Source: a virus
Direction: 5' to 3' (one strand)
Virus record (IMG/VR): IMGVR_UViG_3300027985_000501
Coordinates: 1 to 41,063 of that record
DNA: 41,063 nucleotides
Positions 7,847-15,935 of the stretch are shown piece after piece. Numbering within the stretch: position 1 is the first letter of the stretch; each line of letters begins with the position of its first letter. The notes beneath the pieces were generated by a model, which did no database searches, was not told the origin of the DNA, and worked only from the letters and a program-made list of their open reading frames with translations. The translations under genes were made by a program, and so were the position numbers.

Positions 7847-8734
7847 ATGTCCATCAATCTCCCGCAGCACGCAATCGTCAAATACGCCGACGACGTGCGC
7901 TCTCTGCTCCAGTATCAGGGCTCCAAGTTCCGCCCCTACGTGACCGAGGCCATGTACAAGGGCAAGGCCGCTTCGCCCGTCGATCAGTATGGCGCGATCC
8001 TCATGGAGGAAATCACGCAGCAGTTCGAGGAAGCGACCCGGACTGACTTCTCGGTTGACCGCCGGTGGGTCTATCCCCGCAACTTCTCGTCCAACCCGAT
8101 GGCCGACACCTTCGACATCATGACCCTCGGCCGCGTGCCTGACTACCTCGCGCCCAATGCCGTGGTTGGCGCAAAGCGCAAGATCGACGAAATTCTCGCC
8201 GCTGCGTTTTTCGCCGATGCGAAGACCGGCGTCGAGGGCGGCTCGACCGAGGCTTTCGACACGACCAACTTCCGGGTGGACGCCGCTGTCGGCGCGACCG
8301 CAGACACCACGCTCAACGCCGAGAAGGTCTTCATGGGCCTCCAGCTCATGCAGGACGCCGAGGTCGACACGGAAATGGAGGATGTGACGCTCGCGATCAC
8401 GCCGCTCCAGAACCGCAAGTTTCTGGCCGACAGCCGCGTGAGCAACTCGGACTTCATGAAGTTCGGCGGCGTGATCGTCAACGGTCGCGTGACCAACTTC
8501 GCGGGCGTCAACGTGATCGTCTCGACCCTGACCCCGGAGAATTCGAGTTACACGCTCTGCCCGCTTTGGGTCAAGTCCGGCATGCACCTCGGCGTCTGGA
8601 ATGACATCCAGGTCAACCCGAGCCCGCGGCCCGACATCAAGGGCACGCCGATGCAGTTCGAAACCATCATGTCGATGGGCGCCACCCGCCTCGAGCAGGG
8701 TCGTGTCGTCCAGATCGAATGCACGAAGTCCTGA
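7847..8734 (+). CDS. Major capsid protein
   Basis: A 295-residue protein resembling the phage capsid family called Phage_capsid_2 in Pfam. It has an N-terminal arm (MSINLPQHAIVKYADDV), a central part with the pattern TDFSVDRRWVYPRNF and PDYLAPNAVVGAKRKIDE, and a C-terminal beta-rich part (FGGVIVNGRVTNFAGVNVIV, MGATRLEQGRVVQIEC). An HK97-type fold is expected for this family. The ATG follows GGAGGATTTCC, a very strong ribosome site that fits high expression. It follows the scaffold gene and has its own promoter and leader. The C-terminal half is a plausible decoration-protein contact, but this cannot be seen directly. Confidence 0.9.
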   Translation: MSINLPQHAIVKYADDVRSLLQYQGSKFRPYVTEAMYKGKAASPVDQYGAILMEEITQQFEEATRTDFSVDRRWVYPRNFSSNPMADTFDIMTLGRVPDYLAPNAVVGAKRKIDEILAAAFFADAKTGVEGGSTEAFDTTNFRVDAAVGATADTTLNAEKVFMGLQLMQDAEVDTEMEDVTLAITPLQNRKFLADSRVSNSDFMKFGGVIVNGRVTNFAGVNVIVSTLTPENSSYTLCPLWVKSGMHLGVWNDIQVNPSPRPDIKGTPMQFETIMSMGATRLEQGRVVQIECTKS

Positions 8735-8749
8735 GGAGACTGACCGAAA

Positions 8750-9247
8750 ATGGCTGACGTCAACGCAACCGAGATCGCAAATCTCCTCACCCTCCCCCGC
8801 GGCACGACCGGCCCGGGGTATGATGGCAAGCTGCGCTCGACCGTCGGGACTCTCGAGGTCTCGACCTCGGTCGATGCGACGCACCAACTTCGCTTCGCCC
8901 TCGTGCCGACCAACGCAGTGCCCCGCGCGCTGCGCGTCTACTCGGACAGCGCGATCACGTCGGGCGCCATCGACATCGGCGTGTATCTCTACGACGAGAT
9001 CGACGGCACCTTCACCGTGGCCGATGCGGATCTGTTCGCCTCCGCCCTCGCGGTTGGCAGCGGCCTGACCGGCGCCAATCAGATGCGCGAGAGCGGCGTG
9101 ATCGACATCTCCGAGGTCGGCCTGCCCCTCTGGCAGCTTGCCGGCGCCACGGCTGACCCGGGCGGGCTCTATGCCATCGTCGGCACCGTGACCACGGACA
9201 TGGGCGCGGCCGGCACCATCTCGGTCGAATTCGACTACGTGGTGTAA
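8750..9247 (+). CDS. Virion structural protein, possible head decoration
   Basis: A 165-residue protein rich in Gly, Ala, Thr, Asp and beta-branched residues, with no signal peptide or membrane span. The pattern (RFALVPTNAVPRALRVYSDS, GAIDIGVYLYDEIDGTFTVADADLFA, GTISVEFDYVV) suggests a compact beta-sandwich. It begins 15 bases after the capsid stop, with a GAGGAG site. It lies between the coat and tail tubular genes, where decoration or minor head proteins are common. No named family is recognised. Confidence 0.7.
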   Translation: MADVNATEIANLLTLPRGTTGPGYDGKLRSTVGTLEVSTSVDATHQLRFALVPTNAVPRALRVYSDSAITSGAIDIGVYLYDEIDGTFTVADADLFASALAVGSGLTGANQMRESGVIDISEVGLPLWQLAGATADPGGLYAIVGTVTTDMGAAGTISVEFDYVV

Positions 9248-9249
9248 CG

Positions 9250-9447
9250 ATGGCGGACCGCTATCTGGGCATCAATCTGGGGGCTGACGGCGGCACGATC
9301 GCCGTTGGCTCCTCCACCACTTCGAAGGATGTGGAAATCGTCTACGACGCAGCCGTCGTGGACATCCAATCCCCCACCGGCCGACAGCAGATCGCACTGG
9401 CCCTCGAGCTTCTCGAAGACTACATCCGTCTTGGCCACGGGCTCTGA
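9250..9447 (+). CDS. Small virion-module protein
   Basis: A 65-residue ORF (MADRYLGINLGADGGTIAVG...) starting 2 bases after the previous stop and ending 3 bases before the tail tubular A gene. It is Gly/Asp-rich at the start, with a helical end (QIALALELLEDYIRLG). The tight spacing supports translation. The function is unknown; a minor head or connector role is suggested only by its neighbours. Confidence 0.7.
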   Translation: MADRYLGINLGADGGTIAVGSSTTSKDVEIVYDAAVVDIQSPTGRQQIALALELLEDYIRLGHGL

Positions 9448-9450
9448 GCC

Positions 9451-10077
9451 ATGGCGTCCGAAACGGACATTGCAAATGCGGCGCTCTCCAAACTCGGGGA
9501 GCGCCGTATCACGTCGCTTGCCGACGACAGCAAGCCTGCCCGGGCCATGGCCGAGCGGTATGAGCGCCTGCGCGACCTCGAGCTTTCGACCAACTCGTGG
9601 CGTTTCGCCTGCGTGCGCACCAGTCTGCCCGCGCTTTTGGCCGCGCCCGCGTGGGGCTTCTCGGTTGCATACCAGCGCCCGGCCGACGATCTGAAACCCC
9701 TGCTTGTGGGGGGCTCGATCTATGCCACGTTCTCCAATCCCTCGATCTACAGCGTCTGGGCCACGCGCGCGCCGGACGAAATGCTCTATGAGATCGTCGG
9801 GGACGAGATCCACACGGATCTTGGCGCCCCCCTGCAATATGAATACGTGAAGCGTGAGCCCGACACTTCCAAGTTCTCGCCGATGTTCGTCGAGGCGCTG
9901 GCCTGCCGGCTGGCCATGGACGCCTGCGAGGAGCTGACGCAATCCTCGTCAAAGATCCAGGCCGCCGCGGCCATGTATCAGGACGCAATTGACGCAGCCG
10001 TGAAGGGCAACGCCCTGTGGAGCCCGCCCAAGCCGAAGCCCATGGGCCGCCTGCGCCGGAGCCGGTTCGGATGGTAA
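9451..10077 (+). CDS. Tail tubular protein A (T7 gp11-like)
   Basis: A 208-residue protein with the family signature: N-terminal SETDIANAALSKLGERRITSLADDSKPARAM, a middle W-R-F segment (LSTNSWRFACVRTSL), a YQRPADDLKPLLVGG strand, and a C-terminal helical FVEALACRLAMDACEELT. Tail tubular A forms the ring that joins the portal to the nozzle. The stop overlaps the start of the tail tubular B gene (ATGGTAA), so they are coupled, as in T7-type genomes. Confidence 0.92.
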   Translation: MASETDIANAALSKLGERRITSLADDSKPARAMAERYERLRDLELSTNSWRFACVRTSLPALLAAPAWGFSVAYQRPADDLKPLLVGGSIYATFSNPSIYSVWATRAPDEMLYEIVGDEIHTDLGAPLQYEYVKREPDTSKFSPMFVEALACRLAMDACEELTQSSSKIQAAAAMYQDAIDAAVKGNALWSPPKPKPMGRLRRSRFGW

Positions 10078-12305
10078 GTGCATCTCCCGCCCTTGCGGCG
10101 CTCAACGCGGGCGTCTGGTCGCCCGACATCGAGGGCCGTATCGACATTGAGGGCTACGCGGCTTCGTGCTCGGAAATGGTCAACTTCCTCTGCACCGTGC
10201 AGGGGCCGGTGAAGCGGCGCGGCGGCACGCAGTTCGTGAACGAGGTCGAGGACAGCGCGAACCGATCGTGGCTTGTCCCTTTCGTCCGCAACCGCGAGAC
10301 GGCCTATGTCGTGGAATTTGCCGACAACGTGTGCCGGTTCTACGTCGACCGGGCCGTGGTGACGAGCGGCGGTTCGCCCTATGAGATCGCCAGCCCATAT
10401 GCCGCTAGCGACCTTGTGGACGCGGACGGGCATTTCATGCTGTCCGTGGTGCAGGACCTCGACAACCTCTACATCGCGCATCGCTCTGGCGAGTTCCCGC
10501 TTTACGTGCTGGCCCGGACCTCCAGCACGTCCTGGTCTTTCAGCCCCGTGACGCTATACGGAGGACCGTGGGGCGACTACAACACGGACTCAGCCAAGAC
10601 CATCTACGCCTCGGGCACCGCCGGGTCCGTGACCCTTACCGCGGGCGTTGCGACCTTCTCTGCCTCGGATGTCGGGCGCCGCCTGTGGCTCGAGTTGGAC
10701 AGCGACGAGACCTCTGCGTGGCAGGCCGACACGGGCGTGAACACTAACGACATCCGGCGCGCGGGCAAGCGATACTACCAGTCGCAGGAGACGGACACCA
10801 CCGGCACGACCGAGCCGACACACACTCATGGGACGCAGCATGACGGGGGGGTGATCTGGCGTTTCTGGGCGACCAGCTACGCCATATTCGAGATCACCGG
10901 GTACACCAACTCCACGACCGTCACGGCGGATGTGAAGCGTGGCGACCTGTGGCGCAGTAGCCGCGTTCCTCCAGGCCTTACATCCTCTTCGACCGCATCC
11001 GACCGGTGGCGCTGGGGCGCATGGGACGAGATCAGCGGGTATCCGACCGTGCTTTCCTTCTTCCGGCAGCGCCTTGTGGCCGCCATGGGCTCGCGCCTGG
11101 ACTTCTCATGGGTGGGCGACCCGACCGTGTTTTCCCCGTTCGACTTCGGGGAGACGACGGACGAAGTTGCCTTCAACATCGCCCTGCAGAGCCGGGAGAC
11201 CGATGACATCGTTGGCCTTACCGAGGGCGCGTCCCTGCTAGTCCATACCGAAGGCGGCGAGATTACGGTGGGTGTCCAGACGGACAGCGAACCGTTTTCG
11301 ACCACGAACAAGACCTATTCGACCGGCACGAACTATGGCGCCGAGCCTGTTACGCCGACCCGCGCGGGCACGTCCGCGCTCTTTGTGGAGGCGGGCGGCC
11401 GGTCCCTGCGCGCTGCCGAATACAGCGTAGAGAGCGACGGGCTTGTGGCGGCGGATGTCACCCTGCGCGCCTCGCATCTGACCGAAATGTCGCAACTTCT
11501 CGGCATCGCCCTTCAGCGCCGGCCGCAGCCATTCCTCTGGGCGCGGATCGGCGACGGGCTCGCGGCTCTGACCTATGACCAGACGAGCAACGCGCGGGGC
11601 TGGTCCACGGCTCAGATCGCTGGGGCGGATGCGGTCGAGAGTATCGCCATTGTCCCCGGGCCATCGCAAGTTGACGATGACGTGTATCTCATCGTGCGGC
11701 GCACGATCGACGGCAACACCGTGCGGTATATTGAAGTCGTGACGCCGCCTTGGGCGCCGGCCGACGCGCAGGAAGACGCGACGTATTTCGACAGCCATCT
11801 CGTCTACGATGGCGCGGCGGCCACGACCATTTCCGGCCTTGACCATCTGGAAGGCGAGGAGGTCCACATCCTCGCGAATGGCGCCTACCACCCGCCCCGC
11901 ACCGTAAGCGGGGGCGAGATCACGCTCGACCGGTCCACGACCAAGGCGTGCATTGGGCTACAGGCGCCCGCGTGGTTCATCACCGCGCGGATGGAGGCTG
12001 GTGCCCGCGATGGCACGGCGCAGGGCAAGACCAAGCGGATACCCGATGTCATGGCCCGCGTGCGCAACACGCGCGGCGGCTACATGGGCCCGGACCTGCA
12101 AACGCTCGACCCGGTGCCGGATCTGAACTGGCGCGATCCCGCCACGCCAATGGGTGACCCGGACCCGCTCTATTCTGGCGATGCGCTGCTGCCATGGCCG
12201 GGCGGCTACGAGACAGACGGAAGGATGGCGTTCTATGTCGATGGTGGCTTCCCCGCAACCGTGGTGGCTCTTTTCCCGCAAGTCTCTACATCCGAAGCGC
12301 GGTAG
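10071..12305 (+). CDS. Tail tubular protein B (T7 gp12-like nozzle)
   Basis: A 744-residue protein; the ATG at 10071 overlaps the previous stop. Family features include the N-terminal LNAGVWSPDIEGRIDIEGYAASC, NFLCTVQGPVKRRGGTQFV, the YVVEFADNVCRFYVD strand and a long beta-rich body (FFRQRLVAAMGSRLDFSWVGD). These match gp12-type nozzle proteins, which close the tail tube and hold the fibres. The length matches the family (T7 gp12 is 794 residues). It is followed after one base by the GNAT-like gene. A longer upstream frame from 10017 overlaps tail tubular A and is not used. Confidence 0.93.
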   Translation: MVSASPALAALNAGVWSPDIEGRIDIEGYAASCSEMVNFLCTVQGPVKRRGGTQFVNEVEDSANRSWLVPFVRNRETAYVVEFADNVCRFYVDRAVVTSGGSPYEIASPYAASDLVDADGHFMLSVVQDLDNLYIAHRSGEFPLYVLARTSSTSWSFSPVTLYGGPWGDYNTDSAKTIYASGTAGSVTLTAGVATFSASDVGRRLWLELDSDETSAWQADTGVNTNDIRRAGKRYYQSQETDTTGTTEPTHTHGTQHDGGVIWRFWATSYAIFEITGYTNSTTVTADVKRGDLWRSSRVPPGLTSSSTASDRWRWGAWDEISGYPTVLSFFRQRLVAAMGSRLDFSWVGDPTVFSPFDFGETTDEVAFNIALQSRETDDIVGLTEGASLLVHTEGGEITVGVQTDSEPFSTTNKTYSTGTNYGAEPVTPTRAGTSALFVEAGGRSLRAAEYSVESDGLVAADVTLRASHLTEMSQLLGIALQRRPQPFLWARIGDGLAALTYDQTSNARGWSTAQIAGADAVESIAIVPGPSQVDDDVYLIVRRTIDGNTVRYIEVVTPPWAPADAQEDATYFDSHLVYDGAAATTISGLDHLEGEEVHILANGAYHPPRTVSGGEITLDRSTTKACIGLQAPAWFITARMEAGARDGTAQGKTKRIPDVMARVRNTRGGYMGPDLQTLDPVPDLNWRDPATPMGDPDPLYSGDALLPWPGGYETDGRMAFYVDGGFPATVVALFPQVSTSEAR

Positions 12306-12306
12306 C

Positions 12307-12738
12307 GTGCGGGTCACGCCGCTGCCCCGCAGTGACGATGTGTGGCGGGCCCTGCAGGCGCTCCCCGCGATCCCCGAGGACACAGGCACATGCCTGGGCG
12401 ACGCGCCGGTCGATCTTTATGGCCATGCGTGGGCCATGCTGGTGGATGGGGCCCCAATCGCGGTCGGCGGTATCGAGCCTGACGAGGGAGACGCGGCCGA
12501 GGCGTGGCTTGTGCCCGGTGCCGATCTGCGCCCCTACGCCGCCGACCTTATCCGGTCCGTGCGGGTGGCGCTCTCCCGAGCGCCATACCGGCGCATCACC
12601 GCGCATGTCATGACCGATGGTTTCGCGCGCGGGCATCGGTTCGCCCTATCACTCGGGTTTTCTCTTGTCAACCCACGGGTTCCGTGCTATCATCCGTCCG
12701 GGGCCGACATGTCCCTTTACGTCTTGAAGAAGGATTGA
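12307..12738 (+). CDS. GNAT-fold internal virion protein (T7 gp13-like)
   Basis: A 143-residue protein with a GTG start just after the gp12 stop. It shows a GNAT-like arrangement: acetyl-CoA domain strands (AWAMLVDGAPIAVGGI), an AYAADLIRS helix, and a C-terminal helix plus strand (MTDGFARGHRFALSLGFSL). The T7 gp13 internal protein also has this fold and is thought to help assembly of internal proteins. The position between gp12 and the gp14-like gene is the T7 order. No ribosome site is evident, so translation may be coupled to the upstream stop. Confidence 0.75.
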   Translation: MRVTPLPRSDDVWRALQALPAIPEDTGTCLGDAPVDLYGHAWAMLVDGAPIAVGGIEPDEGDAAEAWLVPGADLRPYAADLIRSVRVALSRAPYRRITAHVMTDGFARGHRFALSLGFSLVNPRVPCYHPSGADMSLYVLKKD

Positions 12739-12742
12739 CCCC

Positions 12743-13261
12743 TTGGCATTCGTTGCCCCCCTGATCGGATCGCTTGGGAGCGCGCTCGGCGGCGGAACCG
12801 CGGCCGCCGCAGGCGCCGGCGCGGGGGCCGCGAGCGGCATACTCGGGACCGGCATCTCTGCCGGCACGGCCCTCTCCGCAGGCAGCGCGCTCCTCTCCGG
12901 GGTCGCAGCTTCCCAACAGGCCAAGAACCAAGCCGACCTCATGAAGGACGCGGCGCAGCAAAACCTCCGCGCCGCTGCGATCGAGGCCGCAAAGACGCGC
13001 CGCAAGAACCGCCAGATGGCCGCGCGCGAGCGCGCGGGCGCCGTCGAGAGCGGCACCTTCTCCGGCACCACGCTCGACATCCTGGACGATAACGCCGTCA
13101 CCCGCGAGATGGACGCGCTCACCATGGAATACAACGGCCGCACGCGCAACGCGGCGGCCCAGGCCGAGGCCGGCTCCATGCGTGTGCAGTCGCCGCTCTA
13201 TCTGGCCGGGGGGCTCATGACCGGCGCGGGCCGTCTGATCGACCCGTTCAATTTCCAGTGA
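12743..13261 (+). CDS. Internal virion protein B (T7 gp14-like)
   Basis: A 172-residue protein with a TTG start 4 bases after the upstream stop, preceded by an AAGGA site. The N-terminus is glycine/alanine-rich and strongly hydrophobic (PLIGSLGSALGGGTAAAAGAGAG). Then come a long helical Ala/Arg/Lys region (KDAAQQNLRAAAIEAAKTRRKNRQMAARERAG) and a C-terminal LYLAGGLMTGAGRLID. Gp14-like proteins are ejected into the host and insert in its outer membrane to form part of a DNA channel. The composition and order fit this. Confidence 0.8.
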   Translation: MAFVAPLIGSLGSALGGGTAAAAGAGAGAASGILGTGISAGTALSAGSALLSGVAASQQAKNQADLMKDAAQQNLRAAAIEAAKTRRKNRQMAARERAGAVESGTFSGTTLDILDDNAVTREMDALTMEYNGRTRNAAAQAEAGSMRVQSPLYLAGGLMTGAGRLIDPFNFQ

Positions 13262-13268
13262 GGGCTTG

Positions 13269-15935
13269 ATGGCGCCACGTCTCGAAATCGCGCAGCCCGA
13301 AGTCGCACTCGGCGCAACGCCTGTCGTCAACATCCAGACCGGCGGCACGGCCGCGCTGGCCGCGGGCATGCAGTCTCTCGCCGACCCACTCCAGCGGCGA
13401 GAGCAGAACCGCACGGCATCGGATGCGATGAAGGCCGAGGCGGAGATACGCGCCGGCTGGGCGCAACACCAGATCGACCTCGAGAACAACATGGCTGCGG
13501 ACGGGTCCGGCTATGCGGACAGCTACGAGGCCGAGTGGGAGAAATACACCACCAGCGCACTCGCGGGCTACTCGCCAGAGGTCCAGAACCGCGTTCGCGA
13601 TCGGCTCTACGTGACCGGTCAGGAAGGCGCCGCCAAGGCCAGAGCGACGCAGGCCGCGCAGTCCGCCGTCTATCAGGCGGACAGCGTGAACGATGCCGTG
13701 CGGCAAAATGGCAACGTGCTCCTCGGTGACCCGTCGCAGTTCGCGGAAATCCACGCGAGCGTGATCGAGGGCCTGAACGAGCTGGACCTCCCGCCCGACA
13801 AGAAGATTGAATTCGAGAACAAGGCCACCGAGCAGCTAGCCAAATCCGCCGTTGAGGGCGCGATTGCCGCCGACCCCGAGGCCGCGCAGAAGGCCATCGA
13901 CAGCGGAGAGTGGGACGCCTACCTCGACCCGAACGTCAAGGCCGTGCTTCAGACGCAGGCCAAGACCGCGGCCGAGGCGAAAATCGTCGAGCGCAAGGGC
14001 TCGGCCATTGCGAAGCGAATGGAGCCGACCGCCCCCGCCGGCGGCGCCAAGGGCATCATCAAGCGCGAGGAGGGCGCCTATCAGGAGCGCCCGTTCTGGG
14101 ACCGGAACCATTTCCGCGGCGGCTATTCGTCCGACACATGGACCCCCGTGGCCGGCGCCACCATGCCCCGCGACGCCCGGACCACGGACGGCCGGGCGGT
14201 CCCTGCCGGGACCGTCATGGACGGGCGGACTTCTGTCGTCGTGCGCAAGGGCGATACCATTTCCGTCGCGGATGCCGAGAACGATCTGGACAAACGGATC
14301 GCGGACGCGAACCGCGCCGCCGTCGGCATGTGGGGCGGGGCCTATGCCGCGCTGCCGCAGCAGGCCAAGGACGCCATCCTCTCGGTGCTCTACAACTATG
14401 GGACCGGCAACGACGGGGTGAACGCCTCGCTCGGCAATGCGATGGCGACCGGCGACCTGAACGCGCTTGCATCCGTGGTGGAAGGGTTGAGCGCCAATCC
14501 GGCGCGGCGCAAGCGCGAGGCGGAAATGATCCGCACCGCCGACCCCGATGCGGTGATGAATTCCGAACTGGCCGATGTGGAAGACCCCGACCTGCGGGAC
14601 CGCATTCGTCGGCAGGCCGCCCTGGATTACGCCCTTGGCGCCGATGCGCGGGCGCAGCAGCAGGCCGCGCTCGAGTTCGACCGGCAACAGCGCGTGGCCG
14701 ATCTGGACATCGGCCTGTCTCGCGGGCAGGTGACATATGACGACCTGACCGAGGCCCGCGACACGGGCGACATCTCGCCGTCCGAATGGGCCTCGCGGGT
14801 CAATCAACTGGACCAGCTTGTGGCGGGGAAGACTGAAGACGCCCGGGCCCTGAACAGCGCCGTGGCGCGCATCGCGGCCGGGGACGAGTTCACGCCCGGC
14901 AACGCCGATGACATGAAAGGCGTGGATGCGGTCTACGCCGCGAGCGACCGTTCGCTCGCCAGTGGCGTGCTTCTCACGGAACAGACTGGCATCGCCCCGA
15001 GCACGTTCGTCAAGCAGCTCGACGCCGGGATGGCGCAGGGCGACGCAGAGGCATTCGCTGCCGCCGCGCAGCTCTACCTGCACAAGCCGAATGCCTTCTA
15101 TGGGAACAAGGACGCCGAGGCCCTGCAGAAGCAGGTGAGCGAGTTCAACGCCCTGCTTGGACTGGGCCGCTACACCGCGGAGGAAGCCGCCGCGCGCGTG
15201 GCGCGGGTGGGGGTTTCCGCTGAGACGCGGGCGGCCGAAGACAAGATCATCGCCGCCGAGCTGAAGGACGCCGAGGTTTCCGCGGCCACGATCGCCAAGA
15301 CCTTCGCATCTGGGCTCCCGATCATCGGGCGCGGCACGCCCGAGATTTCTTCGGAGAGCGGGGCGCAGCTCGAGGTGGATTACCGGGCCGCCTACCGGCA
15401 GGCGCGCATCGACGGATACCCTCCGAAGGAGGCTGACCGGATTGCGACTGAGCGGCTCAAGGAGAATTGGGACGTGTCCGAAATGGCGGGCGGCCGGCTG
15501 GTCAAATACCCGGCCGAACGTTACTCGACGCGCCCGCAGGACATCCCACAGCAGGTGCTGGAAGGGCTGCCAGAGGGCTCGTCCGCGCCCACTCTTATCC
15601 CCAACTATCTGACCGAGAGCGACGTCAAGGCGGGGCGCCCGCCGCGATACCAAGTCTTTTACACGGATCCGGCCGGCACGTTGCAGCGCGACCCGCGCAT
15701 GTTCACGTCCGATGCGACTTCCATATCGCCCGAGGCCCGCGCTCAGTTCGGCATGAGCGATGCGGAGCTGCGCCGCGCCTATGTCTCGCGCGGCCTGCGG
15801 CCGCCCGCCAGCCGGGAGAAGCGCCTTGCGGGCTTCCAGCAGATGAAGCTGTTCGAGGACGAGACCGGCCAGACCTACGGGCCGGATACCAAGGCGGCCT
15901 ATGACGAGTGGCTCGCAAATCGAGGAGGCGAGTGA
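13269..15935 (+). CDS. Internal virion protein with muramidase domain (T7 gp15 position)
   Basis: An 888-residue protein. The first 250 residues are helical. A lysozyme-like domain lies at about residues 255-425: catalytic Glu in KREEGAY (about 267), WDRNHFRGGYSSDTW, the helix DAENDLDKRIADANRAAV, and LPQQAKDAILSVLYNYGTG with a C-terminal RRKREAEMI. This is the GH24-type pattern of phage muramidases; the spacing E-x9-D and the following RGGYSSD fit. The rest is helical, as expected for an ejected protein. In T7 the muramidase sits in gp16 instead, so the domain has moved. Function: local opening of peptidoglycan during DNA entry. The start is ATG 13269; the TTG 3 bases earlier is an alternative. 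The stop overlaps the next ATG. Confidence 0.85.
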   Translation: MAPRLEIAQPEVALGATPVVNIQTGGTAALAAGMQSLADPLQRREQNRTASDAMKAEAEIRAGWAQHQIDLENNMAADGSGYADSYEAEWEKYTTSALAGYSPEVQNRVRDRLYVTGQEGAAKARATQAAQSAVYQADSVNDAVRQNGNVLLGDPSQFAEIHASVIEGLNELDLPPDKKIEFENKATEQLAKSAVEGAIAADPEAAQKAIDSGEWDAYLDPNVKAVLQTQAKTAAEAKIVERKGSAIAKRMEPTAPAGGAKGIIKREEGAYQERPFWDRNHFRGGYSSDTWTPVAGATMPRDARTTDGRAVPAGTVMDGRTSVVVRKGDTISVADAENDLDKRIADANRAAVGMWGGAYAALPQQAKDAILSVLYNYGTGNDGVNASLGNAMATGDLNALASVVEGLSANPARRKREAEMIRTADPDAVMNSELADVEDPDLRDRIRRQAALDYALGADARAQQQAALEFDRQQRVADLDIGLSRGQVTYDDLTEARDTGDISPSEWASRVNQLDQLVAGKTEDARALNSAVARIAAGDEFTPGNADDMKGVDAVYAASDRSLASGVLLTEQTGIAPSTFVKQLDAGMAQGDAEAFAAAAQLYLHKPNAFYGNKDAEALQKQVSEFNALLGLGRYTAEEAAARVARVGVSAETRAAEDKIIAAELKDAEVSAATIAKTFASGLPIIGRGTPEISSESGAQLEVDYRAAYRQARIDGYPPKEADRIATERLKENWDVSEMAGGRLVKYPAERYSTRPQDIPQQVLEGLPEGSSAPTLIPNYLTESDVKAGRPPRYQVFYTDPAGTLQRDPRMFTSDATSISPEARAQFGMSDAELRRAYVSRGLRPPASREKRLAGFQQMKLFEDETGQTYGPDTKAAYDEWLANRGGE

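Noticed and set aside
10017-10070. Upstream extension of tail tubular protein B
   Set aside because: It overlaps tail tubular A out of frame; ATG 10071 starts the conserved sequence and fits the coupled overlap.
13836-15653. 605-residue minus-strand ORF opposite the muramidase-containing protein
   Set aside because: Same shadow character; the plus-strand protein has clear catalytic motifs.
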